Positions 38,001 through 52,800 of a DNA stretch of 64,000 bases are shown here, piece by piece. The stretch's first letter is position 1, and each line of letters opens with the position of its first letter. Location: NCBI GenBank assembly GCA_964247055.1, contig OZ176052.1:13516001-13580000 (forward strand). The letters are read 5' to 3'. The stretch is from Paragordius varius. Lineage: Eukaryota > Nematomorpha. The position numbers and the translations under genes are program-made. Below the pieces are notes generated by a model. The model ran no database searches and was not told the DNA's origin. It saw only the letters and a program-made list of their open reading frames with translations.

Positions 38001-38302
38001 TTTTAAAAATTCAAAAAAATTACATTTAAAGTCCGATCTCAAAAATATTTGGGGTTATGATGGAACTACCATAGGGCTACCCAAAAAAAATTATGGTGAC
38101 ATCACCTGATCAAATTTGGATTTTAGGTAGCCATTTTTATTTTTAAAATCGTATAAAATAAATTTTTTAAATATATAAAAAATTCATAAAAATTACATTT
38201 ATAGTCCGATCCCCAAAATATTTGGGGTGATGATGGAACTACCATAGGGCTACCCAAAAAAAATTATGGTGACATCACCTGATCAAATTTGGATTTTAGG
38301 TA
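35051..38302. repeat. Mixed region where type D and E monomers become common
   Basis: No gene or insertion is visible. Type D (TTAAAGTCCGATCTCAAAAA, GGGTTATGATGG) appears near 35.45, 35.79, 37.51 and 38.03 kb. Type E (ATTCCGATCCCC with ATCTACC) first appears near 36.65 kb. A monomers with GTAGCCATTTATATTTTT are frequent. One C monomer with AGAGCTACGC (about 36347) is an early copy of a mark later used in the 11- and 21-monomer HORs. Confidence 0.78.
35400..35539. repeat. 140-bp deleted monomer, shortest noted
   Basis: The unit runs CCATTTATTAAATATTTTAAA and so lacks about 30 bp that normally hold ATTTTTAAAATCGTATAAAA and the left arm of the 24-bp palindrome. It continues as type D (AAAGTCCGATCTCAAAAA, GGGTTATGATGG) with a short CTACCAAAAATTATAG. 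The array keeps its phase on both sides, so this is a deletion inside one monomer. Confidence 0.88.
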
Positions 38303-40196
38303 GCCATTTTTATTTTTAAAATCGTATAAAATAAATTTTTTAAATATTTAAAAAATTCATAAAAATTACATTTATATTCCGATCCCCAAAATATTTGGGG
38401 TGATGATGGATCTACCATAGGGCTACCCAAAAAAATTATAGTGACATCACCTGATCAAATTTGGATTTTAGGTAGCCATTTTTATTTTTAAAATCGTATA
38501 AAATAAATTTTTTAATTATTTAAAAAATTCATAAAAATTACATTTATACTCCGATCTCGAAAATATTTGGGGTGATGATGGAACTACCATAGGGCTACCC
38601 AAAAAAAATTATGGTGACATCACCTGATCAAATTTGGATTTTAGGTAGCCATTTATATTTTTAAAATCGTATAAAATAAATTTTTTAAATATTTAAAAAA
38701 TTCAAAAAAATTACATTTAAAGTCAGATCTCAAAAATATTTGGGGTTATGATGGAACTACCATAGGGCTACCCAAAAAAAATTATGGCGACATCACCTGA
38801 TCAAATTTGGATTTTAGGTAGCCATTTTTATTTTTAAAATCGTATAAAATAAATTTTTTAAATATTTAAAAAATTCAAAAAAATTACATTTATACTCCGA
38901 TCTCGACAAATTTGGGGTGATGATGGAACTACCATAGGGCTACCCAAAAAAAATATGGTGACATCACCTGATCAAATTTGGATTTTAGGTAGCCATTTTT
39001 ATTTTTAAAATCGTATAAAATAAATTTTTTAAATATTTAAAAAATTCATAAAAATTACATTAATACTCCGATCTCGAAAATATTTGGGGTGATGATGGAA
39101 CTACCATAGGGCTACCCAAAAAAAATTATGGTGACATCACCTGATCAAATTTGGATTTTAGGTAGCCATTTTTATTTTTAAAATCGTATAAAATAAATTT
39201 TTTAAATATTTAAAAAATTCAAAAAAATTACATTTATACTCCGATCTCGACAATATTTGGGGTGATGATGGAACTACCATAGAGCTACGCAAAAAAAATT
39301 ATGGCGACATCACCTGATCAAATTTGGATTTTAGGTAGCCATTTTTATTTTTAAAATCGTATAAAATAAATTTTTTAAATATTTAAAAAATTCATAAAAA
39401 TTACATTTATAATCCGATCTCGAAAATATTTGGGGTGATGATGGAACTACCATAGGGCTACCCAAAAAAAATTATGGTGACATCACCTGATCAAATTTGG
39501 ATTTGCCATTTATATTTTTAAAATCGTATAAAATAAATTTTTTAAATATTTTAAAAATTCAAAAAAATTACATTTAAAGTCCGATCTCAAAAATATTTGG
39601 GGTTATGATGGAACTACCATAGGGCTACCCAAAAAAAATTATGGCGACATCACCTGATCAAATTTGGATTTTAGGTAGCCATTTTTATTTTTAAAATGGT
39701 ATAAAATAAATTTTTTAAATATTTTAAAAATTCAAAAAAATTACATTTAAAGTCCGATCTCAAAAATATTTGGGGTTATGATGGAACTACCATAGCGCTA
39801 CCCAAAAAAAATTATGGTGACATCACCTGATCAAATTTGGATTTTAAGTAGCCATTTTTATTTTTAAAATCGTATAAAATAAATTTTTTAAATATTTAAA
39901 AAATTCATAAAAATTACATTTATACTCCGATCTCGAAAATATTTGGGGTGATGATGGAACTACCATAGGGCTACCCAAAAAAAATTATGGTGACATCACC
40001 TGATCAAATTTGGATTATAAGTAGCCATTTTTATTTTTAAAATCGTATAAATCAAATTTTTTAAATATTTTAAAAATTCAAAAAAATTACATTTAAAGTC
40101 CGATCTCGAAAATATTTGGGGTGATGATGGAACTACCATAGGGCTACCCAAAAAAAATTATGGCGACATCACCTGATCAAATTTGGATTTTAGGTA
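38303..40196. repeat. 11-monomer HOR, copy 1 (1894 bp)
   Basis: Marks in order: E with TATTCCGATCCCC (38376) and GGATCTACC; TTAATTATTTAAA; D with AAGTCAGATCTC (38720); C with CTCGACAAATTTGG (38904); A with ACATTAATACTCC; C with AGAGCTACGC; A with TTATAATCCG (39411); the shortened GGATTTGCCATTTATA junction (39505); D; D with AAAATGGTATAAAA and CATAGCGCTACCC (39793); A; then GGATTATAAGTAGCC and CGTATAAATCAAAT. All recur at +1894. This HOR is the densest in type D and E monomers. Confidence 0.94.
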
Positions 40197-42090
40197 GCCA
40201 TTTTTATTTTTAAAATCGTATAAAATAAATTTTTTAAATATTTAAAAAATTCATAAAAATTACATTTATATTCCGATCCCCAAAATATTTGGGGTGATGA
40301 TGGATCTACCATAGGGCTACCCAAAAAAATTATAGTGACATCACCTGATCAAATTTGGATTTTAGGTAGCCATTTTTATTTTTAAAATCGTATAAAATAA
40401 ATTTTTTAATTATTTAAAAAATTCATAAAAATTACATTTATACTCCGATCTCGAAAATATTTGGGGTGATGATGGAACTACCATAGGGCTACCCAAAAAA
40501 AATTATGGTGACATCACCTGATCAAATTTGGATTTTAGGTAGCCATTTATATTTTTAAAATCGTATAAAATAAATTTTTTAAATATTTAAAAAATTCAAA
40601 AAAATTACATTTAAAGTCAGATCTCAAAAATATTTGGGGTTATGATGGAACTACCATAGGGCTACCCAAAAAAAATTATGGCGACATCACCTGATCAAAT
40701 TTGGATTTTAGGTAGCCATTTTTATTTTTAAAATCGTATAAAATAAATTTTTTAAATATTTAAAAAATTCAAAAAAATTACATTTATACTCCGATCTCGA
40801 CAAATTTGGGGTGATGATGGAACTACCATAGGGCTACCCAAAAAAAATATGGTGACATCACCTGATCAAATTTGGATTTTAGGTAGCCATTTTTATTTTT
40901 AAAATCGTATAAAATAAATTTTTTAAATATTTAAAAAATTCATAAAAATTACATTAATACTCCGATCTCGAAAATATTTGGGGTGATGATGGAACTACCA
41001 TAGGGCTACCCAAAAAAAATTATGGTGACATCACCTGATCAAATTTGGATTTTAGGTAGCCATTTTTATTTTTAAAATCGTATAAAATAAATTTTTTAAA
41101 TATTTAAAAAATTCAAAAAAATTACATTTATACTCCGATCTCGACAATATTTGGGGTGATGATGGAACTACCATAGAGCTACGCAAAAAAAATTATGGCG
41201 ACATCACCTGATCAAATTTGGATTTTAGGTAGCCATTTTTATTTTTAAAATCGTATAAAATAAATTTTTTATATATTTAAAAAATTCATAAAAATTACAT
41301 TTATAATCCGATCTCGAAAATATTTGGGGTGATGATGGAACTACCATAGGGCTACCCAAAAAAAATTATGGTGACATCACCTGATCAAATTTGGATTTGC
41401 CATTTATATTTTTAAAATCGTATAAAATAAATTTTTTAAATATTTTAAAAATTCAAAAAAATTACATTTAAAGTCCGATCTCAAAAATATTTGGGGTTAT
41501 GATGGAACTACCATAGGGCTACCCAAAAAAAATTATGGCGACATCACCTGATCAAATTTGGATTTTAGGTAGCCATTTTTATTTTTAAAATGGTATAAAA
41601 TAAATTTTTTAAATATTTTAAAAATTCAAAAAAATTACATTTAAAGTCCGATCTCAAAAATATTTGGGGTTATGATGGAACTACCATAGCGCTACCCAAA
41701 AAAAATTATGGTGACATCACCTGATCAAATTTGGATTTTAAGTAGCCATTTTTATTTTTAAAATCGTATAAAATAAATTTTTTAAATATTTAAAAAATTC
41801 ATAAAAATTACATTTATACTCCGATCTCGAAAATATTTGGGGTGATGATGGAACTACCATAGGGCTACCCAAAAAAAATTATGGTGACATCACCTGATCA
41901 AATTTGGATTATAAGTAGCCATTTTTATTTTTAAAATCGTATAAATCAAATTTTTTAAATATTTTAAAAATTCAAAAAAATTACATTTAAAGTCCGATCT
42001 CGAAAATATTTGGGGTGATGATGGAACTACCATAGGGCTACCCAAAAAAAATTATGGCGACATCACCTGATCAAATTTGGATTTGAGGTA
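40197..42090. repeat. 11-monomer HOR, copy 2 (1894 bp)
   Basis: Landmarks lie exactly 1894 bp after copy 1: TATTCCGATCCCC at 40270, AAGTCAG at 40614, AATCCGATCTCG at 41305, the GGATTTGCCATT junction at 41399, and CATAGCGCTACCC at 41687. I saw two differences: TTTTTATATATTTAA near 41271, and GGATTTGAGGTAGCC near 42082 in place of GGATTTTAGGTAGCC. Identity is therefore about 99.9% by eye, the closest large pair in the window. Confidence 0.94.
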
Positions 42091-42608
42091 GCCATTTTTA
42101 TTTTTAAAATCGTATAAATCAAATTTTTTAAATATTTTAAAAATTCAAAAAAATTACATTTATAGTCCGATCCCCAAAATATTTGGGGTTATGATGGAAC
42201 TACCATAGGGCTACCCAAAAAAAATTATGGCGACATCACCTGATCAAATTTGGATTTTAGGTAGCCATTTTTATTTTTAAAATCGTATAAAATAAATTTT
42301 TTAAATATTTAAAAAATTCAAAAAAATTACATTTATAGTCCGATCCCCAAAATATTTGGGGTGATGATGGAACTACCATAGGGCTACCCAAAAAAAATTA
42401 TGGTGACATCACCTGATCAAATTTGGATTTTAGGTAGCCATTTTTATTTTTAAAATCGTATAAAATAAATTTTTTAAATATTTAAAAAATTCAAAAAAAT
42501 TACATTTATAGTCCGATCCCCAAAATATTTGGGGTGATGATGGATTTACCATAGGGCTACCCAAAAAAATTATAGTGACATCACCTGATCAAATTTGGAT
42601 TTTAGGTA
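42091..42608. repeat. Three B-core monomers between HORs
   Basis: Three B-core monomers carry mixed marks. The first has CGTATAAATCAAAT, TTCAAAAAAATTA and GGGTTATGATGG (D flanks around a B core). The second is B with TTCAAAAAAATTA. The third has GGATTTACC and TTATAGTGAC. They join the 11-monomer HOR to the 21-monomer HOR; the D/B mixture looks recombinant. Confidence 0.75.
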
Positions 42609-45600
42609 GCCATTTTTATTTTTAAAATCGTATAAAATAAATTTTTTAAATATTTAAAAAATTCATAAAAATTACATTTATAGTCCGATCCCCAAAATAT
42701 TTGGGGTGATGATGGAACTACCATAGGGCTACCCAAAAAAATTATAGTGACATCACCTGATCAAATTTGGATTTTAGGTAGCCATTTTCATTTTTAAAAT
42801 CGTATAAAATAAATTTTTTAAATATTTAAAAAATTCATAAAAATTACATTTATATTCCGATCCCCAAAATATTTGGGGTGATGATGGATCTACCATAGGG
42901 CTACCCAAAAAAATTATAGTGACATCACCTGATCAAATTTGGATTTTAGGTAGCCATTTTTATTTTCAAAATCGTATAAAATAAATTTTTTAAATATTTA
43001 AAAAATTCAAAAAAATTACATTTATACTCCGATCTCGACAATATTTGGGGTGATGATGGAACTACCATAGAGCTAAGCAAAAAAAATTATGGCGACATCA
43101 CCTGATCAAATTTGGATTTTAGGTAGCCATTTTTATTTTTAAAATCGTATAAAATAAATTTTTTAAATATTTAAAAAATTCATAAAAATTACATTTATAC
43201 TCCGATCTCGAAAATATTTGGGGTGATGATGGAACTACCATAGGGCTACCCAAAAAAAATTATGGTGACATGAATTGATCAAATTTGGATTTTAGGTAGC
43301 CATTTTTATTTTTAAAATCGTATAAAATAAATTTTTTAAATATTTAAAAAATTCATAAAAATTACATTTATACTCCGATCTCGAAAATATTTGGGGTGAT
43401 GATGGAACTACCATAGGGCTACCCAAAAAAAATTATGGTGACATCACCTGATCAAATTTGGATTTGCCATTTATATTTTTAAAATCGTATAAAATAAATT
43501 TTTTAAATATTTTATAAATTCAAAAAAATTACATTTAAAGTCCGATCTCAAAAATATTTGGGGTTATGATGGAACTACCATAGGGCTACCCAAAAAAAAT
43601 TATGGCGACATCACCTGATCAAATTTGGATTTTAGGTAGCCATTTTTATTTTTAAAATGGTATAAAATAAATTTTTTAAATATTTTAAAAATTCAAAAAA
43701 ATTACATTTAAAGTCCGATCTCAAAAATATTTGGGGTTATGATGGAACTACCATAGGGCTACCCAAAAAAAATTATGGTGACATCACCTGATCAAATTTG
43801 GATTTTAGGTAGCCATTTTTATTTTTAAAATCGTATAAAATAAATTTTTTAAATATTTAAAAAATTCATAAAAATTACATTTATACTCCGATCTCGAAAA
43901 TATTTGGGGTGATGATGGAAATACCATAGGGCTACCCAAAAAAAATTATGGTGACATCACCTGATCAAATTTGGATTTGAGGTAGCCATTTTTATTTTTA
44001 AAATCGTATAAATCAAATTTTTTAAATATTTTAAAAATTCAAAAAAATTACATTTAAAATCCGATCTCAAAAATATTTGGGGTTATGATGGAACTACCTT
44101 AGGGCTACCCAAAAAAAATTATGGCGACATCACCTGATCAAATTTGGATTTTAGGTAGCCATTTTTATTTTTAAAATCGTATAAAATAAATTTTTTAAAT
44201 ATTTAAAAAATTCATAAAAATTACATTTATAGTCCGATCCCCAAAATATTTGGGGTGATGATGGAACTACCATAGGGCTACCCAAAAAAAATTATGGTGA
44301 CATCACCTGATCAAATTTGGATTTTAGGTAGCCATTTTTATTTTTAAAATCGTATAAAATAAATTTTTTAAATATTTAAAAAATTCATAAAAATTACATT
44401 TATATTCCGATCCCCAAAATATTTGGGGTGATGATGGATCTACCATAGGGCTACCCAAAAAAAATTATGGTGACATCACCTGATCAAATTTGGATTTTAG
44501 GTAGCCATTTTTATTTTTAAAATCGTATAAAATAAATTTTTTAAATATTTAAAAAATTCATAAAAATTACATTTATACTCCGATCTCGAAAATATTTGGG
44601 GTGATGATGGAACTACCATAGGGCTACCCAAAAAAAATTATGGTGACATCACCTGATCAAATTTGGATTTTAGGTAGCCATTTATATTTTTAAAATCGTA
44701 TAAAATAAATTTTTTAAATATTTAAAAAATTCATAAAAATTACATTTATACTCCGATCTCGAAAATATTTGGGGTGATGATGGAACTACCATAGGGCTAC
44801 CCAAAAAAAATTATAGTGACATCACCTGATCAAATTTGGATTTTAGGTAGCCATTTTTATTTTTAAAATCGTATAAAATAAATTTTTTAAATATTTAAAA
44901 AATTCATAAAAATTACATTTATACTCCGATCTCGAAAATATTTGGGGTGATGATGGAACTACCATAGGGCTACCCAAAAAAAATTATGGTGACATCACCT
45001 GATCAAATTTGGATTTTAGGTAGCCATTTATATTTTTAAAATCGTATAAAATAAATTTTTTAAATATTTAAAAAATTCAAAAAAATTACATTTATAGTCC
45101 GATCCCCAAAATATTTGGGGTGATGATGGAACTACCATAGGGCTACCCAAAAAAAATTATGGTGACATCACCTGATCAAATTTGGATTTTAGGTAGCCAT
45201 TTTTATTTTTAAAATCGTATAAAATAAATTTTTTAAATATTTAAAAAATTCATAAAAATTACATTTATATTCCGATCCCCAAAATATTTGGGGTGATGAT
45301 GGATCTACCATAGGGCTACCCAAAAAAATTATAGTGACATCACCTGATCAAATTTGGATTTTAGGTAGCCATTTTTATTTTTAAAATCGTATAAAATAAA
45401 TTTTTTAAATATTTAAAAAATTCAAAAAAATTACATTTATACTCCGATCTCGACAATATTTGGGGTGATGATGGAACTACCATAGAGCTACGCAAAAAAA
45501 ATTATGGCGACATCACCTGATCAAATTTGGATTTTAGGTAGCCATTTTTATTTTTAAAATCGTATAAAATAAATTTTTTAAATATTTAAAAAATTCATAA

Positions 45601-46226
45601 AAATTACATTTATACTCCGATCTCGAAAATATTTGGGGTGATGATGGAACTACCATAGGGCTACCCAAAAAAAATTATGGTGACATGACCTGATCAAATT
45701 TGGATTTTAGGTAGCCATTTTTATTTTTAAAATCGTATAAAATAAATTTTTTAAATATTTAAAAAATTCATAAAAATTACATTTATACTCCGATCTCGAA
45801 AATATTTGGGGTGATGATGGAACTACCATAGGGCTACCCAAAAAAAATTATGGTGACATCACCTGATCAAATTTGGATTTTAGGTAGCCATTTTTATTTT
45901 TAAAATCGTATAAAATAAATTTTTTAAATATTTAAAAAATTCATAAAAATTACATTTATAATCCGATCTCGAAAATATTTGGGGTGATGATGGAACTACC
46001 ATAGGGCTACCCAAAAAAAATTATGGTGACATCACCTGATCAAATTTGGATTTGCCATTTATATTTTTAAAATCGTATAAAATAAATTTTTTAAATATTT
46101 TATAAATTCAAAAAAATTACATTTAAAGTCCGATCTCAAAAATATTTGGGGTTATGATGGAACTACCATAGGGCTACCCAAAAAAAATTATGGCGACATG
46201 ACCTGATCAAATTTGGATTTTAGGTA
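42609..46226. repeat. 21-monomer HOR, copy A (3618 bp)
   Basis: Marks in order: B with TTATAGTGAC; E with GGATCTACC; TTTTCAAAATCG (about 42965) with C and AGAGCTAAGC (43069); A; the GGATTTGCCATT junction (43466) with D; AAAATGGTATAAAA D; A; CGTATAAATCAAAT D with ACCTTAGGGC (44096); B; E; several A; B; E; C with AGAGCTACGC (45484); A with CATGACCTGATC; A; TTATAATCCG A (45957); and a second GGATTTGCCATT junction (46054) with D. It contains several pieces of the 11-monomer HOR in the same relative order. Confidence 0.92.
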
Positions 46227-49200
46227 GCCACTTTTATTTTTAAAATCGTATAAAATAAATTTTTTAAATATTTAAAAAATTCATAAAAATTACATTTATA
46301 GTCCGATCCCCAAAATATTTGGGGTGATGATGGAACTACCATAGGGCTACCCAAAAAAATTATAGTGACATCACCTGATCAAATTTGGATTTTAGGTAGC
46401 CATTTTTATTTTTAAAATCGTATAAAATAAATTTTTTAAATATTTAAAAAATTCATAAAAATTACATTTATATTCCGATCCCCAAAATATTTGGGGTGAT
46501 GATGGATCTACCATAGGGCTACCCAAAAAAATTATAGTGACATCACCTGATCAAATTTGGATTTTAGGTAGCCATTTTTATTTTCAAAATCGTATAAAAT
46601 AAATTTTTTAAATATTTAAAAAATTCAAAAAAATTACATTTATACTCCGATCTCGACAATATTTGGGGTGATGATGGAACTACCATAGAGCTAAGCAAAA
46701 AAAATTATGGCGACATCACCTGATCAAATTTGGATTTTAGGTAGCCATTTTTATTTTTAAAATCGTATAAAATAAATTTTTTAAATATTTAAAAAATTCA
46801 TAAAAATTACATTTATACTCCGATCTCGAAAATATTTGGGGTGATGATGGAACTACCATAGGGCTACCCAAAAAAAATTATGGCGACATCACCTGATCAA
46901 ATTTGGATTTTAGGTAGCCATTTTTATTTTTAAAATCGTATAAAATAAATTTTTTAAATATTTAAAAAATTCAAAAAAATTACATTTATAGTCCGATCCC
47001 CAAAATATTTGGGGTGATGATGGAACTACCATAGGGCTACCCAAAAAAAATTATGGTGACATCACCTGATCAAATTTGGATTTGCCATTTATATTTTTAA
47101 AATCGTATAAAATAAATTTTTTAAATATTTTATAAATTCAAAAAAATTACATTTAAAGTCCGATCTCAAAAATATTTGGGGTTATGATGGAACTACCATA
47201 GGGCTACCCAAAAAAAATTATGGCGACATCACCTGATCAAATTTGGATTTTAGGTAGCCATTTTTATTTTTAAAATGGTATAAAATAAATTTTTTAAATA
47301 TTTTAAAAATTCAAAAAAATTACATTTAAAGTCCGATCTCAAAAATATTTGGGGTTATGATGGAACTACCATAGGGCTACCCAAAAAAAATTATGGTGAC
47401 ATCACCTGATCAAATTTGGATTTTAGGTAGCCATTTTTATTTTTAAAATCGTATAAAATAAATTTTTTAAATATTTAAAAAATTAATAAAAATTACATTT
47501 ATACTCCGATCTCGAAAATATTTGGGGTGATGATGGAACTACCATAGGGCTACACAAAAAAAATTATGGTGACATCACCTGATCAAATTTGGATTTGAGG
47601 TAGCCATTTTTATTTTTAAAATCGTATAAATCAAATTTTTTAAATATTTTAAAAATTCAAAAAAATTACATTTAAAGTCCGATCTCAAAAATATTTGGGG
47701 TTATGATGGAACTACCTTAGGGCTACCCAAAAAAAATTATGGCGACATCACCTGATCAAATTTGGATTTTAGGTAGCCATTTTTATTTTTAAAATCGTAT
47801 AAAATAAATTTTTTAAATATTTAAAAAATTCATAAAAATTACATTTATAGTCCGATCCCCAAAATATTTGGGGTGATGATGGAACTACCATAGGGCTACC
47901 CAAAAAAAATTATGGTGACATCACCTGATCAAATTTGGATTTTAGGTAGCCATTTTTATTTTTAAAATCGTATAAAATAAATTTTTTAAATATTTAAAAA
48001 ATTCATAAAAATTACATTTATAATCCGATCCCCAAAATATTTGGGGTGATGATGGATCTACCATAGGGCTACCCAAAAAAAATTATGGTGACATCACCTG
48101 ATCAAATTTGGATTTTAGGTAGCCATTTTTATTTTTAAAATCGTATAAAATAAATTTTTTAAATATTTAAAAAATTCATAAAAATTACATTTATACTCCG
48201 ATCTCGAAAATATTTGGGGTGATGATGGAACTACCATAGGGCTACCCAAAAAAAATTATGGTGACATCACCTGATCAAATTTGGATTTTAGGTAGCCATT
48301 TATATTTTTAAAATCGTATAAAATAAATTTTTTAAATATTTAAAAAATTCATAAAAATTACATTTATACTCCGATCTCGGAAATATTTGGGGTGATGATG
48401 GAACTACCATAGGGCTACCCAAAAAAAATTATAGTGACATCACCTGATCAAATTTGGATTTTAGGTAGCCATTTTTATTTTTAAAATCGTATAAAATAAA
48501 TTTTTTAAATATTTAAAAAATTCATAAAAATTACATTTATACTCCGATCTCGAAAATATTTGGGGTGATGATGGAACTACCATAGGGCTACCCAAAAAAA
48601 ATTATGGTGACATCACCTGATCAAATTTGGATTTTAGGTAGCCATTTATATTTTTAAAATCGTATAAAATAAATTTTTTAAATATTTAAAAAATTCAAAA
48701 AAATTACATTTATAGTCCGATCCCCAAAATATTTGGGGTGATGATGGAACTACCATAGGGCTACCCAAAAAAAATTATGGTGACATCACCTGATCAAATT
48801 TGGATTTTAGGTAGCCATTTTTATTTTTAAAATCGTATAAAATAAATTTTTTAAATATTTAAAAAATTCATAAAAATTACATTTATATTCCGATCCCCAA
48901 AATATTTGGGGTGATGATGGATCTACCATAGGGCTACCCAAAAAAATTATAGTGACATCACCTGATCAAATTTGGATTTTAGGTAGCCATTTTTATTTTT
49001 AAAATCGTATAAAATAAATTTTTTAAATATTTAAAAAATTCAAAAAAATTACATTTATACTCCGATCTCGACAATATTTGGGGTGATGATGGAACTACCA
49101 TAGAGCTACGCAAAAAAAATTATGGCGACATCACCTGATCAAATTTGGATTTTAGGTAGCCATTTTTATTTTTAAAATCGTATAAAATAAATTTTTTAAA

Positions 49201-49844
49201 TATTTAAAAAATTCATAAAAATTACATTTATACTCCGATCTCGAAAATATTTGGGGTGATGATGGAACTACCATAGGGCTACCCAAAAAAAATTATGGTG
49301 ACATGACCTGATCAAATTTGGATTTTAGGTAGCCATTTTTATTTTTAAAATCGTATAAAATAAATTTTTTAAATATTTAAAAAATTCATAAAAATTACAT
49401 TTATACTCCGATCTCGAAAATATTTGGGGTGATGATGGAACTACCATAGGGCTACCCAAAAAAAATTATGGTGACATCACCTGATCAAATTTGGATTTTA
49501 GGTAGCCATTTTTATTTTTAAAATCGTATAAAATAAATTTTTTAAATATTTAAAAAATTCATAAAAATTACATTTATAATCCGATCTCGAAAATATTTGG
49601 GGTGATGATGGAACTACCATAGGGCTACCCAAAAAAAATTATGGTGACATCACCTGATCAAATTTGGATTTGCCATTTATATTTTTAAAATCGTATAAAA
49701 TAAATTTTTTAAATATTTTATAAATTCAAAAAAATTACATTTAAAGTCCGATCTCAAAAATATTTGGGGTTATGATGGAACTACCATAGGGCTACCCAAA
49801 AAAAATTATGGCGACATCACCTGATCAAATTTGGATTTTAGGTA
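46227..49844. repeat. 21-monomer HOR, copy B (3618 bp)
   Basis: All marks of copy A recur at +3618: AGAGCTAAGC at 46687, GGATTTGCCATT junctions at 47084 and 49672, ACCTTAGGGC at 47714, AGAGCTACGC at 49102. About ten point differences were seen, for example CTCGGAAATA near 48379 and CTACACAAAA near 47550. In addition one whole monomer is of another subtype: type A at about 43.3-43.45 kb in copy A, but C/B hybrid (TTCAAAAAAATTA with GTCCGATCCCC) at about 46.9-47.07 kb in copy B. That local swap suggests gene conversion. Confidence 0.92.
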
Positions 49845-52800
49845 GCCATTTTTATTTTTAAAATCGTATAAAATAAATTTTTTAAATATTTAAAAAATTC
49901 ATAAAAATTACATTTATATTCCGATCCCCAAAATATTTGGGGTGATGATGGATCTACCATAGGGCTACCCAAAAAAAATTATGGTGACATCACCTGATCA
50001 AATTTGGATTTTAGGTAGCCATTTTTATTTTTAAAATCGTATAAAATAAATTTTTTAAATATTTAAAAAATTCATAAAAATTACATTTATACTCCGATCT
50101 CGAAAATATTTGGGGTGATGATGGAACTACCATAGGGCTACCCAAAAAAAATTATGGTGACATCACCTGATCAAATTTGGATTTTAGGTAGCCATTTATA
50201 TTTTTAAAATCGTATAAAATAAATTTTTTAAATATTTAAAAAATTCATAAAAATTACATTTATACTCCGATCTCGAAAATATTTGGGGTGATGATGGAAC
50301 TACCATAGGGCTACCCAAAAAAAATTATAGTGACATCACCTGATCAAATTTGGATTTTAGGTAGCCATTTTTATTTTTAAAATCGTATAAAATAAATTTT
50401 TTAAATATTTAAAAAATTCATAAAAATTACATTTATACTCCGATCTCGAAAATATTTGGGGTGATGATGGAACTACCATAGGGCTACCCAAAAAAAATTA
50501 TGGTGACATCACCTGATCAAATTTGGATTTTAGGTAGCCATTTATATTTTTAAAATCGTATAAAATAAATTTTTTAAATATTTAAAAAATTCAAAAAAAT
50601 TACATTTAAAGTCCGATCTCAAAAATATTTGGGGTTATGATGGAACTACCATAGGGCTACCCAAAAAAAATTATGGCGACATCACCTGATCAAATTTGGA
50701 TTTTAGGTAGCCATTTTTATTTTTAAAATCGTATAAAATAAATTTTTTAAATATTTAAAAAATTCAAAAAAATTACATTTATAGTCCGATCCCCAAAATA
50801 TTTGGGGTGATGATGGAACTACCATAGGGCTACCCAAAAAAAATTATGGTGACATCACCTGATCAAATTTGGATTTTAGGTAGCCATTTTTATTTTTAAA
50901 ATCGTATAAAATAAATTTTTTAAATATTTAAAAAATTCATAAAAATTACATTTATATTCCGATCCCCAAAATATTTAGGGTGATGATGGATCTACCATAG
51001 GGCTACCCAAAAAAATTATAGTGACATCACCTGATCAAATTTGGATTTTAGGTAGCCATTTTTATTTTTAAAATCGTATAAAATAAATTTTTTAAATATT
51101 TAAAAAATTCAAAAAAATTACATTTATACTCCGATCTCGACAATATTTGGGGTGATGATGGAACTACCATAGAGCTACGCAAAAAAAATTATGGCGACAT
51201 CACCTGATCAAATTTGGATTTTAGGTAGCCATTTTTATTTTTAAAATCGTATAAAATAAATTTTTTAAATATTTAAAAAATTCATAAAAATTACATTTAT
51301 ACTCCGATCTCGAAAATATTTGGGGTGATGATGGAACTACCATAGGGCTACCCAAAAAAAATTATGGTGACATGACCTGATCAAATTTGGATTTTAGGTA
51401 GCCATTTTTATTTTTAAAATCGTATAAAATAAATTTTTTAAATATTTAAAAAATTCATAAAAATTACATTTATACTCCGATCTCGAAAATATTTGGGGTG
51501 ATGATGGAACTACCATAGGGCTACCCAAAAAAAATTATGGTGACATCACCTGATCAAATTTGGATTTTAGGTAGCCATTTTTATTTTTAAAATCGTATAA
51601 AATAAATTTTTTAAATATTTAAAAAATTCATAAAAATTACATTTATAATCCGATCTCGAAAATATTTGGGGTGATGATGGAACTACCATAGGGCTACCCA
51701 AAAAAAATTATGGTGACATCACCTGATCAAATTTGGATTTGCCATTTATATTTTTAAAATCGTATAAAATAAATTTTTTAAATATTTTATAAATTCAAAA
51801 AAATTACATTTAAAGTCCGATCTCAAAAATATTTGGGGTTATGATGGAACTACCATAGGGCTACCCAAAAAAAATTATGGCGACATCACCTGATCAAATT
51901 TGGATTTTAGGTAGCCATTTTTATTTTTAAAATGGTATAAAATAAATTTTTTAAATATTTTAAAAATTCAAAAAAATTACATTTAAAGTCCGATCTCAAA
52001 AATATTTGGGGTTATGATGGAACTACCATAGGGCTACCCAAAAAAAATTATGGTGACATCACCTGATCAAATTTGGATTTTAGGTAGCCATTTTTATTTT
52101 TAAAATCGTATAAAATAAATTTTTTAAATATTTAAAAAATTCATAAAAATTACATTTATACTCCGATCTCGAAAATATTTGGGGTGATGATGGAACTACC
52201 ATAGGGCTACCCAAAAAAAATTATGGTGACATCACCTGATCAAATTTGGATTTGAGGTAGCCATTTTTATTTTTAAAATCGTATAAATCAAATTTTTTAA
52301 ATATTTTAAAAATTCAAAAAAATTACATTTAAAGTCCGATCTCAAAAATATTTGGGGTTATGATGGAACTACCTTAGGGCTACCCAAAAAAAATTATGGC
52401 GACATCACCTGATCAAATTTGGATTTTAGGTAGCCATTTTTATTTTTAAAATCGTATAAAATAAATTTTTTAAATATTTAAAAAATTCATAAAAATTACA
52501 TTTATAGTCCGATCCCCAAAATATTTGGGGTGATGATGGAACTACCATAGGGCTACCCAAAAAAAATTATGGTGACATCACCTGATCAAATTTGGATTTT
52601 AGGTAGCCATTTTTATTTTTAAAATCGTATAAAATAAATTTTTTAAATATTTAAAAAATTCATAAAAATTACATTTATATTCCGATCCCCAAAATATTTG
52701 GGGTGATGATGGATCTACCATAGGGCTACCCAAAAAAAATTATGGTGACATCACCTGATCAAATTTGGATTTTAGGTAGCCATTTTTATTTTTAAAATCG

